The position numbers and the translations under genes are program-made. From contig JBLFYM010000066.1 of NCBI GenBank assembly GCA_047608975.1, positions 1-33,792 on the forward strand: a stretch of 33,792 bases of DNA, given 5' to 3'. Every line of letters starts with the position of its first letter. Within the stretch, counting starts at the first letter, position 1. A model generated the notes under the pieces. It searched no databases. It was not told the origin of the DNA and saw nothing but the letters and a program-made list of their open reading frames with translations. Positions 13,804-21,474 of this stretch are shown here, piece by piece. The stretch comes from GCA-2715965 sp047608975. Its GTDB lineage: Bacteria > Verrucomicrobiota > Verrucomicrobiia > Limisphaerales > JAYPXF01.

Positions 13804-16503
13804 CTAATCTGCGCGGATCGCCTCCATTGGCCGAAGCCTGGCCGCACGCCAGATCGGGACGGCCATGGACGCCAGGCACGCAAAGATGACGCCCATCCAA
13901 ACGATTCCCAGGGAGAGCGCGAACGCCAGTCCGTCGAAGCTGCTACCGGGACTGTCACCGGCGAAGAACACCAGTGCGATCATCACCGCGCAGATTTCGG
14001 CCCCACCGATCGCGAGGCCTATTCCCAAGACTTTGATCCACGGCCGCATCACCGCCCGGACGACATTCCAGGTGTTGGCTCCGAGCGCCACGCGGATCCC
14101 GATTTCCCGGCGGCGTTGGGCCGTGGTAAACGAAATGATCGAGTAAAGCCCGATGATCGCCGTGACCAGGACAACGCCCCCGAAGGCCTGGGCAGCGAAA
14201 CAGACCATGTTGCTGACCGAGTCGATGATCCCCATTCGCTCGGAGATGGTCATGATGCGTCCGCGAATGCGTACGTCCGGCGAAAGTTCCCGCACTGCTT
14301 CCCGCAGTGCTCGGGCGAACTGATGACTCGCAGCGCCTCTGGCTCCGATCAGCACGGTGGGGCTGGCGACCGGTTTCTGGGCAAAAGGAAGGTAGATCCG
14401 GGCAAAGGCGTTCTCCACGGATTCTCCCAACGGCGGCGGGAGCTTCGGCTTGATGTCAGGCACGATTCCGACGATGGCGATTTCAACCTGCGGTTCCCCC
14501 TTGCGCTTGTGCAGTTTCAGTACCGCTCCCACCGGATCGTCATTCGGGAAATACTTCCGGACAAAATCCTCGTTCACGACGCACACCCGACGGGAGTCTT
14601 CCGTATCCGACCGACTCAGCATGCGGCCGGCCAGCGGCTGCATGCCATACACGTCCAGCAGACCGGGCGAGGCCACTTCCACCTGCGTGGTCTTCTTTTT
14701 CTCGGTTGGCTCCCAGCCATCTTTGTCGATGAGCATTACGTCGGCGAACAAACCGAAGTCGGCGGACGACATGGCGACGCCGTCGATTCCCGGAATGGTC
14801 TTCAAACGGTCTTCGAGTCGTTGAGTAAACTGATTGATGGCGACCGGCTTGCGCAATCCGGCGTCGTAGCGCAGCTGAAGCTTGGCCGTGAGAACGCTTT
14901 CGGGGTTGAACGACATCTTGATCTGGTCGGTCAGTGACAATGAACCCGTCGCCGCGAGTCCGATCCACAGCAGTAGGGCTGAGCAACCGACCTGAAAGGT
15001 GAGCAGGTTGCGGGAAAAACGGCCGGCATGAATGCTGTCCTTACTATGCGAATCATCCTTCAACACGGCAAAAGCATCGAGCCGCGACGCCCGCCAAGCG
15101 GGAATGAACGCCGAAACCGCGCCGGTGAATACCGCTGCGAAAAGCGCGAACAACACGACTTTGAAATCCAATTTGAAGGTCAACACTCCCGGCAGATCAA
15201 AGATCATCAGGTGCCGCGTGATCGCATCGATCCCCAGCTTGGCGATCCCCAGTCCGAGGGTGGCACCGATCAGGGACAGCGTCACACCGTCGATCAGCAC
15301 CTGGGCCACGACGTGACTGCGCGGAGCCCCCAGGCTGCAACGGGTCGCCAACTCGTGTCCCCGGCGTGCCGTTCGCGCCATGATGACGTGAAACACGTTG
15401 GAAGCGCAGAGCAGCAATACGAGGATCGAGGCAAATGTCCCAACGGTCAGGAAAAACAACGGCGCCGCGCTTAGGTATTGTTCCCGCAGGGGAGTCACCT
15501 GCAATCGGAACTCGTTCTTCGTTGTCTTCGAATTCGGATACTCCGCGAGGAAGGCCGCCCCCAAAGCTGACAACTCCGCCTGCGCCTGCTCCATTACCAC
15601 TTCTTCCCGCAGCGTTCCGTAAACATTGATCCATGGAGAATCCTTGCTCGGGAGCGAGGCGAAGTCCCGATAGTCGTCTGGCATCCAGATCTGTTGCGCC
15701 TGCGGGAACGCGAAGCCAACCGGCATCACGCCAATGATTCTCCGGGCCTGACCGTTCACCATTGCCACCGATCCCACCGCCGCCGGATCGCGATCGTAGA
15801 ATTCGTTCCACAGAGAATCGGCGATGACGATCGGGACGAACTCTTCCTGCAGCAGATCACCAGGTGAGAATGTCCGTCCCAACAACGGCAACTCATCGGT
15901 CATCTCGAAAAAATTGTCACTGGCCCGCACCCCGTCGACCTGCCGTTCTTCCTCAACGCGACCGGACGGATGAAACGAGAAGGTGGTGCTCAGCACGCCA
16001 ATCAGCTGCTCCATGGATTTGCTGTCCTGTCGCAATACCGTGTATTCCTGCGTCGTCGGCCCGCGCTTTTGCCGGTCCTTGCCTTCCCAGCGAACGTAGA
16101 CCTGACGACTGTCAATCTTGCCGCCGGCGTTCAGTTCGAGAAACTTGGTCGACAGGGTGAACAGGATCACCGAGATCCCAATTCCCAGTGCCAGCACGAT
16201 GATCCCGAGAATGCTCGACTCCGGATAGCGCGTGCATAGCCGGAGCCCAAAACGGAAGTTGCGCAGAAAATCCAACAACACGCGATTGCCCCAGGAATCG
16301 CGCGCGTCCTCCTTGTGTTTCTCCACATTGCCGAACTTCATCATCGCCTTGCGCCGAGCCTCTTGGGGCGACATGCCCTCCGAGACGTAGTCCTCGATCA
16401 TGAACTCGAGATGCTGTTCCAGTTCAGTATCCACCTCGTGGGCGACTTTCCGGCTGCCGAATAGCGCGCGGATGCGATTGAAGACTTCAGAAAAGGCTCT
16501 CAT
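13804..16503 (-). CDS. ADOP-type ABC transporter permease (MacB/FtsX family)
   Basis: An 899-aa membrane protein. An N-terminal soluble prefix (HEVDTELEQHLEFMIEDYVS, GMSPQEARRKAMMKFGNVE) is typical of the 'acidobacterial duplicated orphan permease' class. It is followed by a TM segment (ILGIIVLALGIGISVILFTL), a large periplasmic MacB-like core, three TM segments of an FtsX domain (near FFLTVGTFASILVLLLCASN and DFKVVLFALFAAVFTGAVSA), a second periplasmic core after LLTFQVGCSALLLWIGLAAT, and a final FtsX domain containing ISFTTAQRRREIGIRVALGA. No ATPase domain or neighbouring ATPase gene is present, as usual for this class. The gene lies 9 bp after padR and is surely in its operon, so its expression is probably relieved when PadR leaves the operator. 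The transported substrate is unknown; drug or lipoprotein-type export is inferred from MacB. Confidence 0.9.
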   Translation of the reverse strand: MRAFSEVFNRIRALFGSRKVAHEVDTELEQHLEFMIEDYVSEGMSPQEARRKAMMKFGNVEKHKEDARDSWGNRVLLDFLRNFRFGLRLCTRYPESSILGIIVLALGIGISVILFTLSTKFLELNAGGKIDSRQVYVRWEGKDRQKRGPTTQEYTVLRQDSKSMEQLIGVLSTTFSFHPSGRVEEERQVDGVRASDNFFEMTDELPLLGRTFSPGDLLQEEFVPIVIADSLWNEFYDRDPAAVGSVAMVNGQARRIIGVMPVGFAFPQAQQIWMPDDYRDFASLPSKDSPWINVYGTLREEVVMEQAQAELSALGAAFLAEYPNSKTTKNEFRLQVTPLREQYLSAAPLFFLTVGTFASILVLLLCASNVFHVIMARTARRGHELATRCSLGAPRSHVVAQVLIDGVTLSLIGATLGLGIAKLGIDAITRHLMIFDLPGVLTFKLDFKVVLFALFAAVFTGAVSAFIPAWRASRLDAFAVLKDDSHSKDSIHAGRFSRNLLTFQVGCSALLLWIGLAATGSLSLTDQIKMSFNPESVLTAKLQLRYDAGLRKPVAINQFTQRLEDRLKTIPGIDGVAMSSADFGLFADVMLIDKDGWEPTEKKKTTQVEVASPGLLDVYGMQPLAGRMLSRSDTEDSRRVCVVNEDFVRKYFPNDDPVGAVLKLHKRKGEPQVEIAIVGIVPDIKPKLPPPLGESVENAFARIYLPFAQKPVASPTVLIGARGAASHQFARALREAVRELSPDVRIRGRIMTISERMGIIDSVSNMVCFAAQAFGGVVLVTAIIGLYSIISFTTAQRRREIGIRVALGANTWNVVRAVMRPWIKVLGIGLAIGGAEICAVMIALVFFAGDSPGSSFDGLAFALSLGIVWMGVIFACLASMAVPIWRAARLRPMEAIRAD

Positions 16504-16512
16504 GGTATTGAT

Positions 16513-16848
16513 TCAGGCTTTCTTCAGCACCAGGTTCACAGCGGCGGAAACGAGCTCCCAGTTGCTGATCTCTTCATTCAGCTCGGATTCCCCCACCTTC
16601 GTCAGGGTGTAGGTCTTGACCGGCTTGCTGGTAACGCCCTCCGTCCATTCCGATTGGATGAACGCCTTCTTCTCCAGCCGATGCAGGGCCGGATAGAGCG
16701 AGCCTTGCTGCACACTCAACACGTCGTCGGTGATCTGTTCGATCCGCCGTGCGATCCCGTATCCGTGTTTTGGTCCGGATGACAGGATCCGCAGAATCAG
16801 CAGATCCAGAGTCCCCAACAGATTGTCCTTCTTTGTTTGCCTTGCCAT
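16513..16848 (-). CDS. PadR-family transcriptional regulator
   Basis: A 111-aa winged-helix repressor. The PadR signature is complete: LLGTLDLLILRILSSGPKHG, YGIARRIEQITDDVLSVQQG, SLYPALHRLEKKAFIQSEW and the wing segment TSKPVKTYTLTKVGESELNE. The long C-terminal helix WELVSAAVNLVLKK would form the dimer interface. PadR genes placed directly before ADOP permeases form a recurrent pair in Acidobacteria and relatives, with the regulator repressing both genes until an unknown ligand binds. Here the start codon touches a 34-bp palindrome, which supports autoregulation. Confidence 0.92.
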   Translation of the reverse strand: MARQTKKDNLLGTLDLLILRILSSGPKHGYGIARRIEQITDDVLSVQQGSLYPALHRLEKKAFIQSEWTEGVTSKPVKTYTLTKVGESELNEEISNWELVSAAVNLVLKKA

Positions 16849-16881
16849 AGTAAGATTTCTACATAAGTAGACATCTTACTA
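16848..16881. promoter_or_regulatory. 34-bp near-perfect palindrome, candidate PadR operator
   Basis: The outer arms TAGTAAGAT (16848-16856) and ATCTTACTA (16873-16881) and the inner arms TCTAC (16858-16862) and GTAGA (16867-16871) share one centre. Only one base pair in each 15-nt arm fails to match (16857/16872), and the loop is ATAA. The left arm begins at the first base of the padR ATG, so a bound dimer or dimer pair would block initiation. AT-rich palindromes with TACT/AGTA-type half-sites are usual for PadR regulators. Confidence 0.75.
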
Positions 16882-16949
16882 ACTGGAAGTCAAAAGGAGA
16901 TTTTTGCCGGGAGGAGGAAGTGGCGAATAGGTCGACGCCGGAATCCGGC

Positions 16950-18359
16950 TCAGTCGTTCGGATCGACGAGGTTCTTCCAGTCCGGATAAACGGGGCGTTC
17001 CTTGGTGGTCTTGTTGCCCTTCTCGGTGTGGGCGGGGGGAGCCTGATCGAGGAATGCCTGGAGTTTTTGGCGGGCAGCTTTTCCGGTCTTGTCGTTGGCC
17101 AGATCGTTTTGTTCGCGGAGGTCTTGGGGGACTTCGTAGAAGCGGCCGTCGCGATAGAGTTTGAAACGTTCGGTGCGGGCGAACTGGCCGGGCTGTTTGT
17201 TCCAATAGGGTTGGTAGTGACACAGAACCCAGTCGCGGGGATTGCCCTTCTCGCCGTGGAGGCGGGGGAGAAAGCTGCGGCCGTCGATAGGATCCTTTTT
17301 GGCGAGCTTGATGCCGGCGGCTTCCGCGAAGGTGGTGTAGAAATCGGTAAATTCGATCAGATCGTTCAAGACGGCTCCTTTGGGTGAGGTGCCGGGCCAG
17401 GAGGCGACGAAGGGGACGTGAGTGCCCATGTCGGTCATACCGCCTTTGCCGCCGGTGATGTCCTGTCCCTGCCAGCGCGAGGTGATGGAGGGATGGGTGC
17501 CGTTGTCAGCGGTGAACATGATGATGGTGTTCTCAGACAGACCGAGCTGTTTCACTTTGGCCTCGATCCGGCCGACGATCTTGTCGGTATATTGGACCAT
17601 GGCGACGAAGTTGGCTTTGCGGGCGGCCTGGCCCTTGGGTTGTTTGTTCGCGGCCTGGGTGCGCGGTGCGTCGCCGATGGTGTCAGGCGTGGGGACAAAC
17701 GGGTCGTGGACGAGGACCATCGGGTAGTAGACGAAGAAGGGTTGCTTCTGATTCTTCTCCATGAAGTTGCAGAGGAAGTCGGTGAGCAGATCGGGGCCAT
17801 ACTTATTGGCGTTTTCCTCGACGGTGACGAATTTGCCATTGTGCTCGAGCGGAGGACTCCAAAAGCGTTCACCGCCGCCGTCCTTCGGCTTCTTGCCGGT
17901 GGTGACCTGCCAGAGCATATATTCGTTGAAGCCGGCTTGGTGTGGGCGCGTGTTGTCCTTGTGACCGGGAAGGCTGTTGTAGAGTCCGTTGAGCTGCCAC
18001 TTGCCGGCGATGGCCGTCTGGTAGCCGGCGGACTGGAGCAGATGGCCGAAGGTCTTTTCCTTGGGTGGCAGGTAACCAAAGTGGGTGTAGTTGCGGAAGT
18101 TGTATTTGCCGGTCATCAGTTTCACCCGACTCGGCGTACAGATCGGCGTGGAATAGCAGTGGTCGAAGCGAATGCCTTTCGCGGCCAGCCGATCGATGTT
18201 GGGTGTTTTGTAATCCTCGGCACCGTAGCAACTGAATGCCTCCCAACTGACGTCATCCGCCATGATGAGAATGATGTTTGGTTTGTCTCCGATTGGGCGG
18301 GCATTGGCGCCGGTCGTGAACAGAGTAATGAGGGCAACCAAGATGAGTCTGTTAAACAT
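16950..18359 (-). CDS. Secreted Cys-type sulfatase (arylsulfatase family)
   Basis: A 469-aa sulfatase of the alkaline-phosphatase superfamily. The start at 18359 opens a signal peptide (MFNRLILVALITLFTTGANA). Metal ligands are in PNIILIMADDVSWEAF (Asp35, Asp36). The sulfatase signature is CTPSR at residues 74-78, with Cys74 to be converted to formylglycine, followed by KLMTGKYNFRNYTHFG. The calcium-site segment MFTADNGTH and the substrate-side KGGMTDMGTHVPF follow later. The enzyme needs a formylglycine-generating enzyme, which is not in this window. The substrate is probably a sulfated polysaccharide, as for the many secreted sulfatases in PVC bacteria, but no polysaccharide lyase or glycoside hydrolase is adjacent. 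It is divergent from the acyl-CoA ligase gene across about 100 bp. Confidence 0.93.
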   Translation of the reverse strand: MFNRLILVALITLFTTGANARPIGDKPNIILIMADDVSWEAFSCYGAEDYKTPNIDRLAAKGIRFDHCYSTPICTPSRVKLMTGKYNFRNYTHFGYLPPKEKTFGHLLQSAGYQTAIAGKWQLNGLYNSLPGHKDNTRPHQAGFNEYMLWQVTTGKKPKDGGGERFWSPPLEHNGKFVTVEENANKYGPDLLTDFLCNFMEKNQKQPFFVYYPMVLVHDPFVPTPDTIGDAPRTQAANKQPKGQAARKANFVAMVQYTDKIVGRIEAKVKQLGLSENTIIMFTADNGTHPSITSRWQGQDITGGKGGMTDMGTHVPFVASWPGTSPKGAVLNDLIEFTDFYTTFAEAAGIKLAKKDPIDGRSFLPRLHGEKGNPRDWVLCHYQPYWNKQPGQFARTERFKLYRDGRFYEVPQDLREQNDLANDKTGKAARQKLQAFLDQAPPAHTEKGNKTTKERPVYPDWKNLVDPND

Positions 18360-18460
18360 CGGGCGCAAGTATCCAGACCCCTCGCGAACTGTCAGGTGTG
18401 GAATTGCCGGAGTTCCTTGGCTGGACACGCCCGGGACGGGGGATACGCTTTGGCAACACT

Positions 18461-20053
18461 ATGCAAATTCCCCTGAACGAAACGGACTTTCTCAAACGGG
18501 CGCTCGCGGTCTACGGGGACAAGGAGGCGATCGTATGTGGCGCGCGCCGCCTCACCTACAACGAACTCGGTGACCGGACCAATCGGTGGTCCAATGCGAT
18601 GGCCGGCTTGGGATTGCAGAAAGGGGAACGTGTCGCGCTCCTTTCGCAGAACGATCACCGCCTGATCGAGGCGTTTTTTGGCGCGCCACAGATCGGCGTG
18701 ATTTCGATGCCGATGAACTTTCGGCTCACGCCGGCGGATTTCGAATACATGCTGAACCATGGCAAGGCGAAGGTTCTGATTGTCGAGCAAGGTTTGGAGG
18801 ACCAGATCGATGCCATCCGCGACAGACTCAAGACCGTCGAACATTTCATCCTGATCGGGGACGACAGCGGGGAACCTAATCCGCAATGGATTGATTACGA
18901 ACAGACCTTGGCGGACGCCTCTCCCGCCGCTCCCGCCCCGGTCGAGATTGATGAAAACGAAACCTCGGCGCTGCTCTACACCTCCGGCACGACGGGCAAG
19001 CCGAAGGGGGTGATGCTCACCCATCGAAATCTCTACCTGAACGCGATCAACACGTTGATTGAGTTTGGCCTGCGCGATTCCGACCGGTTTGTGCAGGCGA
19101 CCGCCCAGTTCCACTGCAACGGCTGGGGGATGCCCTACGCCATCACGGCCGTCGGCGGCACGCAGATCATTCTGAAAAAGTTTACTCCGGAAACTGTGTT
19201 CGATCTGCTCGAACAGGAGTCTGCCACCGTCGTGTGTCTGGCTCCGACGATGATCACGATGTTGCTCAATGCACCGGGCTCCGCGGATCGGAAAATCCCG
19301 CGGAACATTCGCGTGGGGACGGCGGGATCGGCACCGCCGATGGCGGTCATCAGGGAACTGCAGAACCGGTTTGGTTGCGATGTGATCCAGGTTTATGGAC
19401 TCACGGAGACGTCACCCTTTCTTACGGTCTCCAAACTGAAACCGCAGATGGGGGATTGGTCGGAGGATGAACAATGCCGCGTCAAAACCCGATCCGGCTA
19501 TCCGATGATCGGTGTCGATGTGCGCGTTGTGGACGGGCAGGGCACCGCCGTGCCGCCGGACGGAATCGCGACCGGTGAGGTGATCGCTCGCGGTAACGTG
19601 GTCATGGCCGGATACTGGGAACAGCCGGAAGCGACGAACGCCGCGATCGTTGACGGCTGGTTTCATACCGGTGATGTCGCCACGATCGATGGCGAAGGAT
19701 ACATCGAAGTGGTGGACCGGATGAAGGACGTCATCATCTCTGGTGGAGAGAACATCTCATCGATCGAGGTTGAGGGCATGCTCTACCGGCACGCGGCGGT
19801 ATTGGAGGCGGGGATCGTCGCCGTACCGGATGAACGCTGGGGGGAGGTGCCGAAGGCGATCGTCGTGCTCAAACAAGATGCCGTGGCGACCGAGGCGGAG
19901 TTGATCGATTTCTGTCGCGAACACCTGGCCCATTTCAAATGTCCGAAGTCGGTGGAATTCATCGACGCGCTGCCCCGAACCGCGACCGGGAAAGTGCGCA
20001 AGACCGTCCTGCGGGAGAAGTATTGGAAGGAAGTGGAAAAGCGCGTGCAATAA
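18461..20053 (+). CDS. Acyl-CoA synthetase (AMP-forming, ANL superfamily)
   Basis: A 530-aa cytosolic enzyme that activates a carboxylic acid via an acyl-AMP to the CoA thioester. Motifs: the phosphate loop LLYTSGTTGKPKGVMLTHRN; the acyl-site segment QATAQFHCNGWGMPYAITAV; the A5 motif VYGLTETSPF; the hinge GWFHTGDVATIDGEGYIEVV followed by DRMKDVIISGGENISSIEVE; and the C-terminal catalytic Lys in PRTATGKVRKTVLR. The start at 18461 (MQIPLNETDFLKRAL) is preferred; the frame is open further upstream but without family similarity. It resembles the medium/long-chain FadD-like and methylmercaptopropionate-CoA-ligase-like group; the exact acid is not determinable. It is followed by an EthD-like pseudogene (-) and a PhyH-like dioxygenase gene (+). 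Confidence 0.92.
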   Translation: MQIPLNETDFLKRALAVYGDKEAIVCGARRLTYNELGDRTNRWSNAMAGLGLQKGERVALLSQNDHRLIEAFFGAPQIGVISMPMNFRLTPADFEYMLNHGKAKVLIVEQGLEDQIDAIRDRLKTVEHFILIGDDSGEPNPQWIDYEQTLADASPAAPAPVEIDENETSALLYTSGTTGKPKGVMLTHRNLYLNAINTLIEFGLRDSDRFVQATAQFHCNGWGMPYAITAVGGTQIILKKFTPETVFDLLEQESATVVCLAPTMITMLLNAPGSADRKIPRNIRVGTAGSAPPMAVIRELQNRFGCDVIQVYGLTETSPFLTVSKLKPQMGDWSEDEQCRVKTRSGYPMIGVDVRVVDGQGTAVPPDGIATGEVIARGNVVMAGYWEQPEATNAAIVDGWFHTGDVATIDGEGYIEVVDRMKDVIISGGENISSIEVEGMLYRHAAVLEAGIVAVPDERWGEVPKAIVVLKQDAVATEAELIDFCREHLAHFKCPKSVEFIDALPRTATGKVRKTVLREKYWKEVEKRVQ

Positions 20054-20074
20054 CCGCGGTCCGCCGCCCGGGCT

Positions 20075-20401
20075 TCAATTCAGGCTGTACGGAATCAAGA
20101 CCTGCTCGTCATCATAGACAAAGGTGACGCCACCGGTGGCAAAATTGGGCACGTCGGCCACCGTCGCCTTTCCTTCCGGAGTCTCGAGGATCGCCTCCAT
20201 GGCAGCCCGTGATTCGGCATACTATCCGACGATCAGGTAGTAAGGAGGTTTCTCGCCGGTTGCGATCGCCTCGCACTTGCCGATTGTCCAGCCCTTGAGG
20301 CCCTGCATCGTTTTGGCAAGTGGGACGTGCTCTTCATGGTAGTAGCGGTCGAATTCTGCCGGGTCTTCGGGATGGCCATACAATACGGTGAGTCGGGTCA
20401 T
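20075..20401 (-). pseudogene. EthD-like small protein interrupted by an in-frame TAG
   Basis: Reading from the ATG at 20401, the frame encodes MTRLTVLYGHPEDPAEFDRY, YHEEHVPLAKTMQGLKGWTI and EAIATGEKPPYYLIVG, then TAG at 20222-20224 (codon 60), then YAESRAAMEAILETPEGKAT, VADVPNFATGGVTFVYDDEQ and a natural TGA (20075-20077). This is a complete EthD-fold protein of 108 codons, a ferredoxin-like alpha/beta barrel found with ring- and ether-degrading enzymes, broken only by the stop. Relatives as I recall them have Glu at this position, so a single GAG-to-TAG change explains it. The gene was missed by simple ORF calling because each half is under 60 codons. If the stop is a sequencing error, the gene is intact. 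Confidence 0.75.
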
Positions 20402-20464
20402 GATGTTCCATCAGTTATTGGTGATTGTGTGTGGGCTGTGAAAGACATCTTATGGATTGCAAGC

Positions 20465-21322
20465 ATGAGTATCGCAAGACCGCAGGACGATCAGCCAGCT
20501 ACGGAGTGGGAATCCCCGTTCACTCTGGAGGCCGCGCGTATCGAGGCTTTTGAACGCGAAGGCTTTGCCAAACTCAAAGGCGTGTTTTCCGCCGACTCAT
20601 TGGGCGTCTTGCGGCGCGAAGTGATGAAAACCGTTCAGCGAGACGGATCATCAGTCGCCGAACAGAATGAGGACGAGGCGTATCCCAGCGAGGACATGGA
20701 CCTATATCGCAAGGCGTTCACGCAGGTTTACAATCTGTGGTCGCAGAGTGAATTGATTCGTTCGTTTGTCTCCGGTCGCCTTGCGCAGATTGCCGCCGGA
20801 CTGCTGGGCGTGTCGGGCGTGCGGATCTATCATGATCAGGCGCTCATCAAGGAACCCGGCGGATCTGCCACGCCATGGCACATGGATCACTACTACTGGC
20901 CGTTGGCGACGGCGAAAGTGCTCACCGCGTGGATTCCACTGGTGGAGGTTTCGGCCGCGATGGGCCCTCTCGATTTTGCCGCCGGCAGTCACCGTCTCGA
21001 TTACGGGCGCGATTTCGAACTGGTGCAACAGGAGGAGTTGATCACCGAAGCCCGTTTGAGCGAGGCCGGATGTGCGGTCGCAAAATCCGGATATCAACCC
21101 GGTGAAGTCAGCTTCCACGACGGGTGGTGTTTTCATCGCGCAGGTGCCAATCAGACCGATCAACGTCGCGAAGTGCTGACCGTCATCTACATGGATCAGG
21201 AGATGACCCTCCAGCATCCGGCCAATTCGAATCAGGAATACGACCGTGAGAAATGGTGCCCTGGTGTCGCGGTGGGTGAAGTCGTCAGCTCCGAAATCAA
21301 TCCGATCGTTTTCACGCGATAA
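20465..21322 (+). CDS. Phytanoyl-CoA dioxygenase (PhyH) family protein
   Basis: A 285-aa Fe(II)/2-oxoglutarate-dependent oxygenase-like protein. The start at 20465 (MSIARPQDDQPATEW) fits the family; the frame extends upstream over the EthD pseudogene without similarity. The facial triad is His139-x-Asp141 (TPWHMDHYYWPL) and His224 (HDGWCFHRAG), with a 2-oxoglutarate-binding Arg nearby at 234 or 235 (DQRREVLTVIYM). The N-terminal helix region AFEREGFAKLKGVFSADSLG is typical of PhyH members. The family hydroxylates small molecules, fatty acyl-CoAs, ectoine and others. Next to an acyl-CoA ligase, an acyl-CoA-derived or natural-product substrate is plausible but unproven. Confidence 0.9.
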   Translation: MSIARPQDDQPATEWESPFTLEAARIEAFEREGFAKLKGVFSADSLGVLRREVMKTVQRDGSSVAEQNEDEAYPSEDMDLYRKAFTQVYNLWSQSELIRSFVSGRLAQIAAGLLGVSGVRIYHDQALIKEPGGSATPWHMDHYYWPLATAKVLTAWIPLVEVSAAMGPLDFAAGSHRLDYGRDFELVQQEELITEARLSEAGCAVAKSGYQPGEVSFHDGWCFHRAGANQTDQRREVLTVIYMDQEMTLQHPANSNQEYDREKWCPGVAVGEVVSSEINPIVFTR

Positions 21323-21474
21323 ACTCCGCCAACTTTCGTTCATGAGTCACTGCCGGAATGCCGGAGTCAGTTGCAAGCAAACCACCATCAACCCCCTGCT
21401 GACGTTCCCCGCGAACAGGTCGCAATTCTGTTGAGCTGCAGAACGGGGCTGCTATACGTAAGCCAATATCTCCC

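Noticed and set aside
16950..18359. A sulfated-polysaccharide utilisation cluster around the sulfatase
   Set aside because: Only one sulfatase is present. No glycoside hydrolase, polysaccharide lyase, SusC/D-like transporter or formylglycine-generating enzyme is found in the window.
17418..18476. 352-codon open frame on the + strand opposite the sulfatase
   Set aside because: It is a complement shadow of a clear sulfatase with a full active site. The translation is rich in Gly, Val and Ala without any family motif.
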